DNA from: Blastobasis lacticolella
Taxonomy: Eukaryota; Arthropoda; Insecta; Lepidoptera; Blastobasidae
Reading direction: 5' to 3'
NCBI GenBank assembly: GCA_905147135.1
Contig: LR990055.1
Coordinates: 4,155,001 to 4,219,000, forward strand
DNA length: 64,000 nucleotides
The notes under the pieces were generated by a model. It ran no database searches and had not been told where the DNA came from. It saw only the letters and a list, made by a program, of their open reading frames with translations. Positions 43,833 to 56,733 of this stretch are shown piece after piece. The position numbers and the translations under genes were made by a program. Numbering within the stretch: the first letter of the stretch is position 1; every line of letters begins with the position of its first letter.

Positions 43833-44547
43833 AAAGGGTGTTAAAGTAGAGCTTTCAAAGAGTGCACTGGCGACTTCATTTTATCCGGACATTGAATTTT
43901 AATTTTAATAAAAAAAAAAATTTTCAAAGATAAATAACCATATCGACTACGTTGAAGCGCAGCTCTATTTCAAGTTGATGATCATATAAAAAACAGGTTA
44001 ATAACCTCGTGCGACCCCTATCGAAACAAAGCAACCTCCTCAAGCCTACTACCAGGAGCCTAATGCTGCGTACACACCGGGCGATGTGTGACGCGCACCC
44101 GTTTCGGCTAACGATTGTTCGTTGGCGTGTGCCAGCCGGCAATCCGCAGTGCAGCGTGGCGGTAACATCAAACGGATAGAAGTAATCATCCAATCGCAGT
44201 TTGGGCGGATACCGAAGGCCAACAAACAAACGTGCAAATACGAGCCCGAATCGGTTCCCAAAACTCCCAAAGATCGTTTGCTTGACCACGAAATGCAAGT
44301 ATTAGACCTTAGAAGTCCAAATAATTCGGCCGACAGCCCTTCGTTGGCGTACGTTGAGTGTGTACACACCATAAGGACGAGTAATAACTTCGTGCCATTC
44401 ATATCAAAACAAACCAACCTCCTTCATCTTACTACCAGGCGTCGTACTAAATGTTACCTACTTATCTACATGAATAGGCTCTACCAAATTAACTAGGAAC
44501 TTGCCTACACTAATTATTTTCGATAGGTAGGTATGCTTAAATAGTCG

Positions 44548-44880
44548 GAGCGTCGGTGGCCTAAGGTTGCGGTATCCGACTCGTACGCGTGAGGTACCGG
44601 GTTCGAATCCCACTGCCGCCATGTACCACTAACTCTTTTCTAAGTTATGCACAGTAGCTGAATACTAACCGATGCTTTTACGGTGAGGGAAATCATCGTG
44701 ATGAAACTTACACATTCAGTTCAGACGACTGAATGTGTAAGTAACCATGATCCAATCTGGTCAGGTTCCCTTGATAACAGGGTTAGGAGCCAGGAATGTC
44801 AGATGGCAGTCGCTCCACTGCAATTAATTACCTAATCTGCCAAATCCTAGATCATGGACCATAGTCAAGGCGGACCACGG
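44548..44880 (+). mobile_element. SINE, plus strand, left member of a tail-to-tail pair
   Basis: GGAGCGTCGGTGGCCTAAGG (head), GGGTTCGAATCCCACTG (B box), a full body, and a tail decaying after TCAAGGCGGACC. A second SINE in opposite orientation starts 28 bases later. Confidence 0.8.
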
Positions 44881-44907
44881 AAAATAATTTTGTGGAGAGA
44901 AAAGAAT

Positions 44908-45172
44908 TTGTTACAGTGGAGCGACTACCATCTGACCTCCATGACCCTGCTACCAGGGGAACCTGACTCGATTGGATCATGGTTACAATTTCAGTTGCCA
45001 GAATTTGCAGATTTCATCATGATGTTTCCCTCACCATAGGAGCATCGGTTAATTTCAACTAATGTACATAACTCAGAAAAGAGTCATTGGTACATTGCCA
45101 CAGCGGGATTCGAACCCGGCACCTCTCTCGCTTACGAGTCGGATACTCAACCGCCCAGCCACCAACGTTCTT
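44908..45172 (-). mobile_element. SINE, minus strand, right member of a tail-to-tail pair
   Basis: Body from ACAGTGGAGCGACTACC to the head (AAGAACGTTGGTGGCTGGGC on the minus strand, B box GGGTTCGAATCCCGC). The 3' tail is missing at the junction. A transcript across 44,548-45,172 could fold into a long hairpin. Confidence 0.8.
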
Positions 45173-45614
45173 GAAAAACATACTTAAGATAGCTACATAA
45201 CTAAAACAGAATTCGTTCAATTGATAAATCGTTCTACACAAATAAGTAGGTACTATGTCCTACTAAAATGGTTCACTCATCTAGGGACCTACGTAGCGTA
45301 GGGAACCACTTATGAGACTAGTTTTGTTGAAACAGATTACAGACAGGTTTTACTAAATACCTACATGTTTTCATGAACAGATAAAAGCGTTGTCTTTTCT
45401 GCCTATTTCCCGTCGGAAAAGAACCTCCTAACGTTACGATTAGGTACTAGCTAGGTAGCATATCTTAAAGTCTAGCTAGAACCTAGACCTTTAAAGCATG
45501 TAGGTACGTACCTTTTTAAAGTTATTTTATGAAAACAAACAGCGTCAGGTGCCATACTTTCTTGCTTTCTTGTGACTCGGATGACTGATAGGTATTAACT
45601 ATCAAGTAAGCTTG
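45173..45614. other. Unassigned DNA
   Basis: No feature recognised before the CACT target duplication at 45,615-45,618. Confidence 0.4.
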
Positions 45615-45618
45615 CACT

Positions 45619-46528
45619 TGTCAGCTTTAATATAAGTCCTACTTATAACTACAGTGTCTTTCATTAGTAAAACCTTTATTTTAGTCATTAGGCTACAGGA
45701 TAATAACAGAATGTGAGTATGTATCCAAAATCCCAGTGAAATATATGGACAACGATGATGATGAAGTATCCAAGGCTGATATTTGTGTAGGAGTTTACTA
45801 GAAAATATATTATCTAGGATAACGTATGATTCTAGTGGACATCATTTAATCAAACAAATGTTTTAAAGATATTAGGTATATTGTAATAAGCAATATAATC
45901 CATTATAAAATGAGGTATTTATTTAAACAGCATTAGCTGAATTAAACAAGATTTTATAATACAAACAAAGTACCATAGGCAAACCACATTTATACAAAAT
46001 TCTCACCAAATGTTAAGACACAATTATCGATCACATAATTCAATATTTATCCTTTAAAATGGGACAGTAGTATAACGTATGATTCAATAAATAAACAATT
46101 ATATAAATAAATTAACCAATACAAAATATAAAGCAACAATAATACAATGCAAGTTTGTACTTAACTCTGTGCCGGCTCTGGAGCAAAAGTGCCACCCAGT
46201 CTTTTGACTGGACCTTTATACTACCTTCTAGCCGGAAATGTCATTTTCTATTCTCATTTCCGGTCTCCTAAATTTACTGATAGATTGATTAGATGTTAAT
46301 TTATTGTATTACAATACTTTGAACATTATTATAAATTTATTACATAATTAATTAAGGAAGTTTCTCATAAACAGTACTTGACTGAACAAAGACAAACAAT
46401 CGTTCAGAAACACCACACTTCGTTCTGAAGTTGGTAAAATGTTTACGAAAGTATTTTGAAATATTAATTATTATTAATCACGATATTTAATACCAATTAA
46501 AACATACTAAAATACCTTATATCTAACA
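45619..46528 (-). repeat. LTR 1 of array (3' end of element on minus strand)
   Basis: 910 bp, TGTCAGC at the left and TCTAACA at the right in plus orientation. AATAAA and TATA-like positions correspond to those in copy A. Confidence 0.9.
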
Positions 46529-47074
46529 CGGCCATACTGACAAGTACTTCGTCCCTGAAGTACCTATTTATATCAAACTTAGGACAAATTTCCATTTGTG
46601 AATCAAATAATAATGTAACATTTTGTGTCATTTACTTATTTAAAACGACTTTAATTATTATACCACAAATAGGTAAGTTGACTACCAAATTCATTCAGAA
46701 TTTCAGAATATAATAACTTCTTGCAATGCCACAAATAATTCAATTTCAAACCAGCAAAGTATAAAAATCATATCAGTAATCAGCTTTTATAACCATTAAA
46801 ATATATTGCAGTTATTTTTATTGTGCACATTTGTAAATAACCAAATACTGGTCTGTACTTTCAAAGTCATTTGTCCCGTCATGCCAATTTCCTCACCAGT
46901 GCACCGGCACCACCGGTCTCACCGGAGAACCAGATTAGCATCGTCTATGGGACTAGCAAAACTTTATTTATCAATGTAACCTTCAATGCTGAATTATTAA
47001 ATATTATTCTCGAGATTTCAGAATTATAGCCAAGTTCCAATATAGTCATGAAGAATCGCATTACAATATTATTT

Positions 47075-47503
47075 GGTTTGAGTAGTAACCTGTAATGATG
47101 GCCCCATCACCGCCGCCCGTGATACAATGGCCAAACATCAGGATTACTACCTAGCACAGCTAAGTTTCGGTAGACGCATAGAGATGTTGGCAGCGTCACT
47201 GCTGCCTGGTGAAGGTCGTCTTGCCAACATCAAGCTAACTACCTAGACAGCAAAGTTCAGTATAAGCCTCCAGGTGTTGGCTGCAATCACCGCTGCCCGT
47301 GAAGCCAAAGCCACACCAAGCTAAATACCTAGCAGCAATATTCAGTAGTAGCCTTCCAGGTATGGTCCCATCACTGCTGCCCGAGAAATGGACTTAACCA
47401 AGCTCACTACCTAGCAGCAACGTTCAGTATAAGCATCCAGGTGCTGGCTGCAATCACCGCTGCCCGTGAAGCCAAAGCCACACCAAGCTTACTACCTAGC
47501 AGC
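47075..47503 (-). repeat. Hairpin repeat array, array copy 1
   Basis: Reverse complement of the five-unit array at 31,539-31,967, all units kept. Confidence 0.85.
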
Positions 47504-48917
47504 CATATTGTAACACGGTTTCCCACAGCTGGATTCAAACAATCTATATAATCATGTCATAATTGGCATTTTTCAATTATAGAAAGTTCAAGTTATCATT
47601 TCACTTTTACTTCTATTTATCGAATTATTTACTTAATACATGTGACTGAATAACTGGTGGCATTTCAAAACTTGTACATCATTAGCATGATTTTCTATAA
47701 AATATTATACACAAAATTTCTTCGAATAATTACGAATGATGAAATAATTCAAACTAGCATAGCATCTTCAATAGCGTTGTTCTTATAGACCCACATCGCA
47801 ATTTATACCTATAATATTTATCTATCACCAAAATATCTATTCAAATAATATTGGTTAATGAAATGGAATACATCACAGGTACAGAGACGATTTTTATAGT
47901 ACCTTATTAGTAATTACTTCAATTTCTACTTGGACGGGAATCGAATTCACTGTGCTACTGAAATAGCATATTATTAACGATACGGTCAGCAGACAAGAAA
48001 ATAGAAAATGTGAATCATGTTATTGTAGGTACATACGTTTTCAATTTGCTCGGCCAATTCTGACGTTTTATTTCGAGACTACTAGCGGTAAATAATCCGA
48101 ATATAGTATATGGAAACAAAGGTAGGCAAACATTATTTTTAAATACGAATCGTGTCTATGTAGGTACTTTAATTGAATTTGAGCTTGAATTGAATATTTA
48201 TTGTATGGTAAAAGTTTGTTGAAATAAAAATGAAGTAAACAAAATAAATATTTTGCGTTAAGCCAGGTATCCACCGATCAAAAACTTGTGTTGTCAACAC
48301 GTGTTGATAACAAAATGTCCTTTAGGCGGAGAAGCGCCTTAATGCAACGTCTAATTTTTCGTCAAGAAATTTAATGGGTTATTTATGATTTTTCTCAATT
48401 TCCTATCATGAACATTATGATTTAAGTAGCTAGTTGATTTAGGACCAAAAATTGCTAAACGTAATAAAGTATTATAACGGTACAACCTTGGATTATATCT
48501 ACTGTGCCGACCCTATGTCATATAGAAATGATTTTAACCTCCTACAATTTTTTTTTTAAATCTTTCCGCGACTACTTTCACATGTCAAAACTACTTGATT
48601 AGTCTACATTGCCTATGATATCAATGCCGCCAACCAAAAAAAAGCTGCGACGAACGAGGAAACATGCCGGGGCATCGTGCTAGAAGTAAGTTTAATCTGA
48701 AATTACTAATTAAATCGCTACTTTCCCCACGTTATTGTTGATGTTATTATAGACTTAAAGATATGAATAGAACACTCAATTAATAATTTTCATGAAAGTT
48801 ATACATTAGCTGATTAACAAAGTCATTAATTATTTTGTGCAATTTTTTGTACATTGGTTTACAGTATCAAACGTTCGGTCGTTGATTATAATTGAATTTT
48901 TCTGTTGTTACTTTTAG

Positions 48918-49080
48918 AGCTTACTGAAAATGACATTCTTCAGAGTCTCAATGACTCAGAATATGATGCCGATACCAGATGCCGTTTGCCTGGATGCAAG
49001 AAAAGAACTACCGCCAAATGCAGTACCTGCCTGTTAGCTCTTTGCCTAATTTAGACTCGTAATTGTTACAAAGCATTTAT
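48918..49080 (+). pseudogene. piggyBac-like C-terminal cysteine domain relic
   Basis: After a TTTTAG acceptor the frame reads LTENDILQSLNDSEYDADT, then RCRLPGCKKRTTAKCSTC-LLALC, a stop (49,052-49,054), and RNCYKAF. C-x4-C-K-x-x-T-x-x-x-C-x-x-C-x3-LC and a later C-(Y/F) match the zinc-ribbon-like domain at the end of piggyBac transposases. The acidic NDSEYDAD stretch is more like a piggyBac N-terminus, so a deletion may have joined the two ends. A possible first exon (MPPTKKKLRRTRKHAGASC, then stop) lies at 48,624-48,683, but the phases do not join. It runs antisense to the LTR element. The catalytic core is absent. Confidence 0.5.
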
Positions 49081-49132
49081 TTATTTATTTATTTATACTT
49101 CATGCACAAACAGTACATTGGCGGACTTAAAG
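49077..49132 (+). repeat. (TTTA)n and LINE-type tail
   Basis: TTTA units followed by TACTTCATGCACAAACAGTA, as at 38,876-38,933. The second array copy (54,633-54,684) has 4 bases less of the TTTA run. Confidence 0.65.
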
Positions 49133-51162
49133 CTAAAATAGCATTATCTACCAGCCTACCAGGAGAGATAACAGTTGACAAAAGGTATGCGGTGCAGGAA
49201 GATTACTTACAAGTAACATTTCATGAGTAGTATAACTTATTTATGTTAAATATAATTAAAGTTTCTAAAAGGTCTCACTTATGATAATATCATATTTTTT
49301 AGTTATTATAAGTAAATTAGTTGTGTTGTTAATGAGAAAAAGAGTGATTTTTTCCAAAGATGATTAAATGTTGTAATTGTGATATTATGAAAACTAGTTA
49401 AAGTGCCTAATGAAAATGTAGCTAAGTTTAAACTGTTTAGACTGAAGAATTTCGTCCAATTTTTGATATATTTTTTTAAATTATTTCTATTATAAATCTT
49501 TAAATGTTTAATCATGTTTTTTTTTATTATTTTCTTTGCAACGTTAAGACCTAATGTTCAATATTTTGTACAAAAGATAGAACGATGTAAGTTAACCAAA
49601 ATGGCCCTTAGACACCTTAGTATTACGGTAAATATACTCCCAAAATCCAAATAGGCATAGCTTGAATTTTATGAAGTTTTAGGTCTCTGGGTCTGACAGC
49701 AATAATTCAATTTGTGCCCAATTCTGTACAGCGGGTTTTTACTACTACCTTGTTAAATTTTTCAGCTGGGTGACTCACCTTGTAAAATAGCTACCAAGCT
49801 ACTCGTGAGTTATGGGTAAATTCGGGAATTTTAAACGAAAATTTAAGTATTTACGGGATATAACGTAAAAAGAAAATTTACAATGAATTGTGTCTAAATA
49901 AGAAGGTTCGTAATATTCAACTGATGTATCCTTTGTGAGGCCAAAGGTACCTACTGAAATAAGATTTTGACCAATAAGCATTTAGGTAATCGATAATCCA
50001 ATATTAATAATAATTTAAACCTATATTAAATTTTAGTGATTTCTAAAGATATGCAACATGTTGCAACATGTTAAGGACAATTGTTAAAACAACTTTCATT
50101 GGAAACTGTGGAGCAGAAGCTTCGAAAAATTGTCTCATAAACATCAACTTAAACATAGATCAATGTTGGAAGGTGGTATCTACAACATTTCCATCCAGTC
50201 AATGATTTTAATATTTTCCAATGTGGGTAACCGGTATGTTACGTTTACATAACATAACATAAAGCTGCCTATCATATAAATATACCCATCAAAATTTACG
50301 GGAATATAAAGTTTCCGATGTTCTTGTAACTAAATATTTTTAAAACTTAGCAAGTTTTTATCGGTCAACCGCACAAAATTTAATTTTTTTTTTCGTCTAA
50401 CTACCAATAAGAAAAATTGTTTGAAACATTTTACTTTCGTTAACGTAGTTTTTGGCATGGAAAAGAAGGTTAAACAATTATGATGTGGTCTTTCTTTGCT
50501 AATTGAGGATGCTATTCTCACATAAATGTTTTGCATTTCTAAAAATATTATCATAAAAGCGGCGTTTTATATCTCGATGTAGTGACGCTCGACGTGCAAG
50601 AAACAATTCGTGATTCCAAATGTCCAGGATATGTGCCATAGTAGATGCAGAAGTCACCGACATAGTTTTTACGAGTTTCAAAACTAAAGTGGCAGTGGGC
50701 AAGCCACAAAATTTCATAGGACCGATGGCCGATGAGGCACAAAGGTCTTCGAATGGGGATCACGTACCGGAAATTATAGTGTAAAACAGCCCCAGGAGAT
50801 AGACTGAGCTGGTAGACCAAGCCGATCGTTGCGAAAGGCCCCCTGGCGGAGTATGTCCAGCAGTAGATGTCCTGGCGTCCGAGATGTTCAGATACAGAAC
50901 CGGTCGGGGTGTTACCTGTCATGGCAGCTTTGGTGATGCTGTTCCGGTGACGATTTCAACCAGGATCTGCGAAGCTCTTGACAGCGATGGTCCGCGAAGA
51001 CGGCACAGCACATTTCCTTCGGTTTTTCGGTCTCTCGATCCCTCTGACGTCGATTGGTCGTTCCAAACACCGTCGTCGTGGATTTGGATGCCTCGTGGAA
51101 TGGTCTCGTCCATTACGCAGAATCTGAAAAATAGTGATTTTAATATCGATATCAAGAGTTAA

Positions 51163-51178
51163 CGAATCCCACTTCTGA
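51163..51178 (-). promoter_or_regulatory. tRNA-Leu-type primer site, array copy 1
   Basis: CGAATCCCACTTCTGA on the plus strand, immediately left of LTR 2, the complement of the copy A site. Confidence 0.65.
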
Positions 51179-52088
51179 TGTCAGCTTTAATATAAGTCCT
51201 ACTTATAACTACAGTGTCTTTCATTAGTAAAACCTTTATTTTAGTCATTAGGCTACAGGATAATAACAGAATGTGAGTATGTATCCAAAATCCCAGTGAA
51301 ATATATGGACAACGATGATGATGAAGTATCCAAGGCTGATATTTGTGTAGGAGTTTACTAGAAAATATATTATCTAGGATAACGTATGATTCTAGTGGAC
51401 ATCATTTAATCAAACAAATGTTTTAAAGATATTAGGTATATTGTAATAAGCAATATAATCCATTATAAAATGAGGTATTTATTTAAACAGCATTAGCTGA
51501 ATTAAACAAGATTTTATAATACAAACAAAGTACCATAGGCAAACCACATTTATACAAAATTCTCACCAAATGTTAAGACACAATTATCGATCACATAATT
51601 CAATATTTATCCTTTAAAATGGGACAGTAGTATAACGTATGATTCAATAAATAAACAATTATATAAATAAATTAACCAATACAAAATATAAAGCAACAAT
51701 AATACAATGCAAGTTTGTACTTAACTCTGTGCCGGCTCTGGAGCAAAAGTGCCACCCAGTCTTTTGACTGGACCTTTATACTACCTTCTAGCCGGAAATG
51801 TCATTTTCTATTCTCATTTCCGGTCTCCTAAATTTACTGATAGATTGATTAGATGTTAATTTATTGTATTACAATACTTTGAACATTATTATAAATTTAT
51901 TACATAATTAATTAAGGAAGTTTCTCATAAACAGCACTTGACTGAACAAAGACAAACAATCGTTCAGAAACACCACACTTCGTTCTGAAGTTGGTAAAAT
52001 GTTTACGAAAGTATTTTGAAATATTAATTATTATTAATCACGATATTTAATACCAATTAAAACATACTAAAATACCTTATATCTAACA
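51179..52088 (-). repeat. LTR 2 of array (shared central LTR)
   Basis: 910 bp. It serves as 5' LTR of the left unit and 3' LTR of the right unit. It has one clear private base (AACAGCACTTG where LTRs 1 and 3 have AACAGTACTTG). Confidence 0.9.
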
Positions 52089-52634
52089 CGGCCATACTGA
52101 CAAGTACTTCGTCCCTGAAGTACCTATTTATATCAAACTTAGGACAAATTTCCATTTGTGAATCAAATAATAATGTAACATTTTGTGTCATTTACTTATT
52201 TAAAACGACTTTAATTATTATACCACAAATAGGTAAGTTGACTACCAAATTCATTCAGAATTTCAGAATATAATAACTTCTTGCAATGCCACAAATAATT
52301 CAATTTCAAACCAGCAAAGTATAAAAATCATATCAGTAATCAGCTTTTATAACCATTAAAATATATTGCAGTTATTTTTATTGTGCACATTTGTAAATAA
52401 CCAAATACTGGTCTGTACTTTCAAAGTCATTTGTCCCGTCATGCCAATTTCCTCACCAGTGCACCGGCACCACCGGTCTCACCGGAGAACCAGATTAGCA
52501 TCGTCTATGGGACTAGCAAAACTTTATTTATCAATGTAACCTTCAATGCTGAATTATTAAATATTATTCTCGAGATTTCAGAATTATAGCCAAGTTCAAA
52601 TATAGTCATGAAGAATCGCATTACAATATTATTT

Positions 52635-53063
52635 GGTTTGAGTAGTAACCTGTAATGATGGCCCCATCACCGCCGCCCGTGATACAATGGCCAAACATCA
52701 GGATTACTACCTAGCACAGCTAAGTTTCGGTAGACGCATAGAGATGTTGGCAGCGTCACTGCTGCCTGGTGAAGGTCGTCTTGCCAACATCAAGCTAACT
52801 ACCTAGACAGCAAAGTTCAGTATAAGCCTCCAGGTGTTGGCTGCAATCACCGCTGCCCGTGAAGCCAAAGCCACACCAAGCTAAATACCTAGCAGCAATA
52901 TTCAGTAGTAGCCTTCCAGGTATGGTCCCATCACTGCTGCCCGAGAAATGGACTTAACCAAGCTCACTACCTAGCAGCAACGTTCAGTATAAGCATCCAG
53001 GTGCTGGCTGCAATCACCGCTGCCCGTGAAGCCAAAGCCACACCAAGCTTACTACCTAGCAGC
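52635..53063 (-). repeat. Hairpin repeat array, array copy 2
   Basis: Same five units, 5,560 bp right of the first. Flanking CAAGTTCAAATA versus CAAGTTCCAATA (at about 47,032) distinguishes the copies. Confidence 0.85.
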
Positions 53064-54476
53064 CATATTGTAACACGGTTTCCCACAGCTGGATTCAAAC
53101 AATCTATATAATCATGTCATAATTGGCATTTTTCAATTATAGAAAGTTCAAGTTATCATTTCACTTTTACTTCTATTTATCGAATTATTTACTTAATACA
53201 TGTGACTGAATAACTGGTGGCATTTCAAAACTTGTACATCATTAGCATGATTTTCTATAAAATATTATACACAAAATTTCTTCGAATAATTACGAATGAT
53301 GAAATAATTCAAACTAGCATAGCATCTTCAATAGCGTTGTTCTTATAGACCCACATCGCAATTTATACCTATAATATTTATCTATCACCAAAATATCTAT
53401 TCAAATAATATTGGTTAATGAAATGGAATACATCACAGGTACAGAGACGATTTTTATAGTACCTTATTAGTAATTACTTCAATTTCTACTTGGACGGGAA
53501 TCGAATTCACTGTGCTACTGAAATAGCATATTATTAACGATACGGTCAGCAGACAAGAAAATAGAAAATGTGAATCATGTTATTGTAGGTACATACGTTT
53601 TCAATTTGCTCGGCCAATTCTGACGTTTTATTTCGAGACTACTAGCGGTAAATAATCCGAATATAGTATATGGAAACAAAGGTAGGCAAACATTATTTTT
53701 AAATACGAATCGTGTCTATGTAGGTACTTTAATTGAATTTGAGCTTGAATTGAATATTTATTGTATGGTAAAAGTTTGTTGAAATAAAAATGAAGTAAAC
53801 AAAATAAATATTTTGCGTTAAGCCAGGTATCCACCGATCAAAAACTTGTGTTGTCAACACGTGTTGATAACAAAATGTCCTTTAGGCGGAGAAGCGCCTT
53901 AATGCAACGTCTAATTTTTCGTCAAGAAATTTAATGGGTTATTTATGATTTTTCTCAATTTCCTATCATGAACATTATGATTTAAGTAGCTAGTTGATTT
54001 AGGACCAAAAATTGCTAAACGTAATAAAGTATTATAACGGTACAACCTTGGATTATATCTACTGTGCCGACCCTATGTCATATAGAAATGATTTTAACCT
54101 CCTACAATTTTTTTTTAAATCTTTCCGCGACTACTTTCACATGTCAAAACTACTTGATTAGTCTACATTGCCTATGATATCAATGCCGCCAACCAAAAAA
54201 AAGCTGCAACGAACGAGGAAACATGCCGGGGCATCGTGCTAGAAGTAAGTTTAATCTGAAATTACTAATTAAATCGCTACTTTCCCCACGTTATTGTTGA
54301 TGTTATTATAGACTTAAAGATATGAATAGAACACTCAATTAATAATTTTCATGAAAGTTATACATTAGCTGATTAACAAAGTCATTAATTATTTTGTGCA
54401 ATTTTTTGTACATTGGTTTACAGTATCAAACGTTCGGTCGTTGATTATAATTGAATTTTTCTGTTGTTACTTTTAG

Positions 54477-54639
54477 AGCTTACTGAAAATGACATTCTTC
54501 AGAGTCTCAATGACTCAGAATATGATGCCGATACCAGATGCCGTTTGCCTGGATGCAAGAAAAGAACTACCGCCAAATGCAGTACCTGCCTGTTAGCTCT
54601 TTGCCTAATTTAGACTCGTAATTGTTACAAAGCATTTAT
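54477..54639 (+). pseudogene. piggyBac-like cysteine domain relic, second copy
   Basis: Identical reading to 48,918-49,080, including the stop codon, so the stop predates the array duplication. Confidence 0.5.
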
Positions 54640-56717
54640 TTATTTATTTATACTTCATGCACAAACAGTACATTGGCGGACTTAAAGCTAAAATAGCATT
54701 ATCTACCAGCCTACCAGGAGAGATAACAGTTGACAAAAGGTATGCGGTGCAGGAAGATTACTTACAAGTAACATTTCATGAGTAGTATAACTTATTTATG
54801 TTAAATATAATTAAAGTTTCTAAAAGGTCTCACTTATGATAATATCATATTTTTTAGTTATTATAAGTAAATTAGTTGTGTTGTTAATGAGAAAAAGAGT
54901 GATTTTTTCCAAAGATGATTAAATGTTGTAATTGTGATATTATGAAAACTAGTTAAAGTGCCTAATGAAAATGTAGCTAAGTTTAAACTGTTTAGACTGA
55001 AGAATTTCGTCCAATTTTTGATATATTTTTTTAAATTATTTCTATTATAAATCTTTAAATGTTTAATCATGTTTTTTTTTATTATTTTCTTTGCAACGTT
55101 AAGACCTAATGTTCAATATTTTGTACAAAAGATAGAACGATGTAAGTTAACCAAAATGGCCCTTAGACACCTTAGTATTACGGTAAATATACTCCCAAAA
55201 TCCAAATAGGCATAGCTTGAATTTTATGAAGTTTTAGGTCTCTGGGTCTGACAGCAATAATTCAATTTGTGCCCAATTCTGTACAGCGGGTTTTTACTAC
55301 TACCTTGTTAAATTTTTCAGCTGGGTGACTCACCTTGTAAAATAGCTACCAAGCTACTCGTGAGTTATGGGTAAATTCGGGAATTTTAAACAAAAATTTA
55401 AGTATTTACGGGATATAACGTAAAAAGAAAATTTACAATGAATTGTGTCTAAATAAGAAGGTTCGTAATATTCAACTGATGTATCCTTTGTGAGGCCAAA
55501 GGTACCTACTGAAATAAGATTTTGACCAATAAGCATTTAGGTAATCGATAATCCAATATTAATAATAATTTAAACCTATATTAAATTTTAGTGATTTCTA
55601 AAGATATGCAACATGTTGCAACATGTTAAGGACAATTGTTAAAACAACTTTCATTGGAAACTGTGGAGCAGAAGCTTCGAAAAATTGTCTCATAAACATC
55701 AACTTAAACATAGATCAATGTTGGAAGGTGGTATCTACAACATTTCCATCCAGTCAATGATTTTAATATTTTCCAATGTGGGTAACCGGTATGTTACGTT
55801 TACATAACATAACATAAAGCTGCCTATCATATAAATATACCCATCAAAATTTACGGGAATATAAAGTTTCCGATGTTCTTGTAACTAAATATTTTTAAAA
55901 CTTAGCAAGTTTTTATCGGTCAACCGCACAAAATTTAATTTTTTTTTTCGTCTAACTACCAATAAGAAAAATTGTTTGAAACATTTTACTTTCGTTAACG
56001 TAGTTTTTGGCATGGAAAAGAAGGTTAAACAATTATGATGTGGTCTTTCTTTGCTAATTGAGGATGCTATTCTCACATAAATGTTTTGCATTTCTAAAAA
56101 TATTATCATAAAAGCGGCGTTTTATATCTCGATGTAGTGACGCTCGACGTGCAAGAAACAATTCGTGATTCCAAATGTCCAGGATATGTGCCATAGTAGA
56201 TGCAGAAGTCACCGACATAGTTTTTACGAGTTTCAAAACTAAAGTGGCAGTGGGCAAGCCACAAAATTTCATAGGACCGATGGCCGATGAGGCACAAAGG
56301 TCTTCGAATGGGGATCACGTACCGGAAATTATAGTGTAAAACAGCCCCAGGAGATAGACTGAGCTGGTAGACCAAGCCGATCGTTGCGAAAGGCCCCCTG
56401 GCGGAGTATGTCCAGCAGTAGATGTCCTGGCGTCCGAGATGTTCAGATACAGAACCGGTCGGGGTGTTACCTGTCATGGCAGCTTTGGTGATGCTGTTCC
56501 GGTGACGATTTCAACCAGGATCTGCGAAGCTCTTGACAGCGATGGTCCGCGAAGACGGCACAGCACATTTCCTTCGGTTTTTCGGTCTCTCGATCCCTCT
56601 GACGTCGATTGGTCGTTCCAAACACCGTCGTCGTGGATTTGGATGCCTCGTGGAATGGTCTCGTCCATTACGCAGAATCTGAAAAATAGTGATTTTAATA
56701 TCGATATCAAGAGTTAA

Positions 56718-56733
56718 CGAATCCCACTTCTGA
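56718..56733 (-). promoter_or_regulatory. tRNA-Leu-type primer site, array copy 2
   Basis: CGAATCCCACTTCTGA directly left of LTR 3. Confidence 0.65.

Larger units (their letters stand above)
48497..50260. other. 1.7 kb interior segment absent from LTR copy A
   Basis: Between ACAACCTTGGATT and AAAGCTGCCTATC, copy A has only about 110 different bases (25,245-25,350). This segment holds the piggyBac-like cysteine domain, a (TTTA)n LINE tail and AT-rich DNA. GTGGGTA near the right edge is shared, which hints that copy A is the deleted form. No clear TTAA pair marks the edges. Confidence 0.6.

Noticed and set aside
44122..44496. 124-codon open frames on both strands
   Set aside because: No domain in any frame. 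The region contains an internal duplicated block (CCAACCTCCT...CTACTACCAGG at about 44,030 and 44,415), typical of a dispersed repeat.
44548..44630. tRNA gene
   Set aside because: Good B box but no cloverleaf; it is the tRNA-like head of the SINE, as at the other SINE loci.
50551..51155. Open frames of 123, 92 and 78 codons after the primer site in the LTR array (and 56,106-56,710)
   Set aside because: They overlap each other on both strands, match no gag motif (no major homology region, no CCHC knuckle) and are broken in copy A. I left the interior as non-coding.
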